From Tenacibaculum sp. 190524A02b (lineage in GTDB: Bacteria > Bacteroidota > Bacteroidia > Flavobacteriales > Flavobacteriaceae): a stretch of 64,000 nucleotides of DNA. How positions within the stretch are numbered: the stretch's first letter is position 1; each line of letters opens with the position of its first letter. The position numbers and the translations under genes were made by a program. The notes below the pieces were generated by a model. It did no database searches, was not told where the DNA came from, and saw only the letters and a list, made by a program, of their open reading frames with translations. Location: assembly GCF_964036645.1 (NCBI RefSeq), contig NZ_OZ038525.1, positions 3,476,001 to 3,540,000 on the forward strand, given 5' to 3'. Of this stretch, positions 63,300 to 64,000 are shown piece by piece.

Positions 63300-64000
63300 A
63301 TGCAAAACGAAGTTTTTAACATACGGTCTGAAACAGCATTTACAAACATTGCTATTACTATTTTTCAACATCAATTTTCTAATAATAAGGTATATCGTTC
63401 TTTCTGTGATTTATTATACATTCATCCATCAGATATTACTAGTATTCAGCAAATTCCTTTTTTACCAATACAGTTTTTTAAGAGTAAAGAAGTAATCTCG
63501 TCAACAGAACAAATTAAAGCTACATTTACTAGTTCTGGAACTACTGGAAGTACTACCAGTAAACATTTAGTTACTGATTTACTATGGTATGAAAAAAGTT
63601 ATTTACAAGGTTTTAAAAGTTTTTATGGAAATATAGAAGATTATGTGGTACTGGCTCTTTTACCCAATTATTTAGAACGTAAGGGTTCTTCTTTGATTTA
63701 TATGGTAAATGATTTAATAAATAAATCAAAACAACCTGAAAGTGGATTCTATTTAAATAATTTAGATGAATTAGCATCCACACTTAAAAAACTAGATGCT
63801 TCTGGTAAAAAAACACTTCTCATTGGAGTTTCTTTTGCTTTATTAGATTTATTAGACACCTATCAATTTAACTTACAAAATACCATTGTTATGGAAACTG
63901 GTGGTATGAAAGGTAGGCGAAAAGAAATCATTCGTACTGAACTACATGAAATTTTGAGTAAAGGTTTTGGTGTTTCTCATATACATTCTGAATATGGTAT
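63300..64000 (+). CDS. LuxE-like acyl-protein synthetase (partial, runs off the end)
   Basis: At least 233 residues, open to the window edge. Start ATG 63300 (MQNEVFNIRSETAF). Motifs fit the LuxE/acyl-activating family used with long-chain acyl or phenazine-like substrates: IPFLPIQFFKS, TFTSSGTTGSTTS (phosphate-binding loop), LPNYLERKGSSLIYMV and METGGMKGRRKE. The C-terminus lies outside the window. The substrate cannot be told. Confidence 0.78.
   Translation, partial: MQNEVFNIRSETAFTNIAITIFQHQFSNNKVYRSFCDLLYIHPSDITSIQQIPFLPIQFFKSKEVISSTEQIKATFTSSGTTGSTTSKHLVTDLLWYEKSYLQGFKSFYGNIEDYVVLALLPNYLERKGSSLIYMVNDLINKSKQPESGFYLNNLDELASTLKKLDASGKKTLLIGVSFALLDLLDTYQFNLQNTIVMETGGMKGRRKEIIRTELHEILSKGFGVSHIHSEYG

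Overview
The window is low-GC DNA from a member of the Bacteroidota, most likely a marine Flavobacteriaceae. I infer this from SusC/SusD genes, a type IX secretion sorting domain, many CarboxypepD_reg-type TonB-dependent receptors, DUF4249 and DUF4153 proteins, A-rich start-codon leaders without clear Shine-Dalgarno sequences, and TAnnTTTG-type promoter boxes. No rRNA or tRNA gene was seen.

Region 1 (about 535-10680, all + strand) is the most distinctive part: a grasp-with-spasm ribosomal-peptide (graspetide-type) locus. It has an outer-membrane barrel gene, then 14 intact small precursor genes and one dead remnant. These are followed by an ATP-grasp maturase (gwsG), a 73-residue unknown, a SPASM-type maturase (gwsS) and a C39-peptidase ABC exporter. 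Eight precursors are tandem copies sharing the leader ending in GG and a core built on DSRRNDS and DCKK. The others carry divergent cores, one ending in a His-rich tail and two Lys-rich. In gwsS, three expected C-terminal cluster cysteines appear to be replaced.

Region 2 (10972-15615, - strand) is a molybdenum-cofactor operon (moaA, a small membrane protein, moeA, moaC, a MobB-like/MobA fusion, a cytochrome c). Region 3 (15653-28333) is mostly housekeeping: a membrane-anchored MutS-like ATPase, uvrC, a patatin/BamA-type protein, a PhoR/PhoB-like two-component pair, a T9SS-secreted protein, a DUF4153 membrane protein and a PolB-like exonuclease. Region 4 (28376-31763, - strand) is an ECF sigma / anti-sigma-barrel locus with three lipoproteins; the sigma gene seems to lack an ATG/GTG/TTG start at its conserved N-terminus. 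Region 5 (32016-36192) has a metallophosphoesterase, a TonB-dependent receptor and a small unknown.

Region 6 (36400-47010) is an accessory island. It holds a DDE integrase/transposase preceded by a regular array of TGTACA sites, then two RHS/YD-repeat giants. The second giant ends in a putative toxin region with a HELLGH motif, followed by a possible secreted immunity protein. A shorter TGTACA array in the same orientation lies on the far side. Region 7 (47279-50471) is a TonB-receptor/DUF4249 pair. Region 8 (50584-61742, - strand) is a polysaccharide utilisation locus for a beta-glucan, probably laminarin: SusC, SusD, a PKD-type surface glycan-binding protein, a GH16 lipoprotein and a GH3 lipoprotein. 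The products would bind, cut and import glucan fragments. After it come a tandem TonB-domain protein and, running off the end, a LuxE-like acyl-protein synthetase gene.

All functions are read from motifs and general family knowledge; no database search was run.
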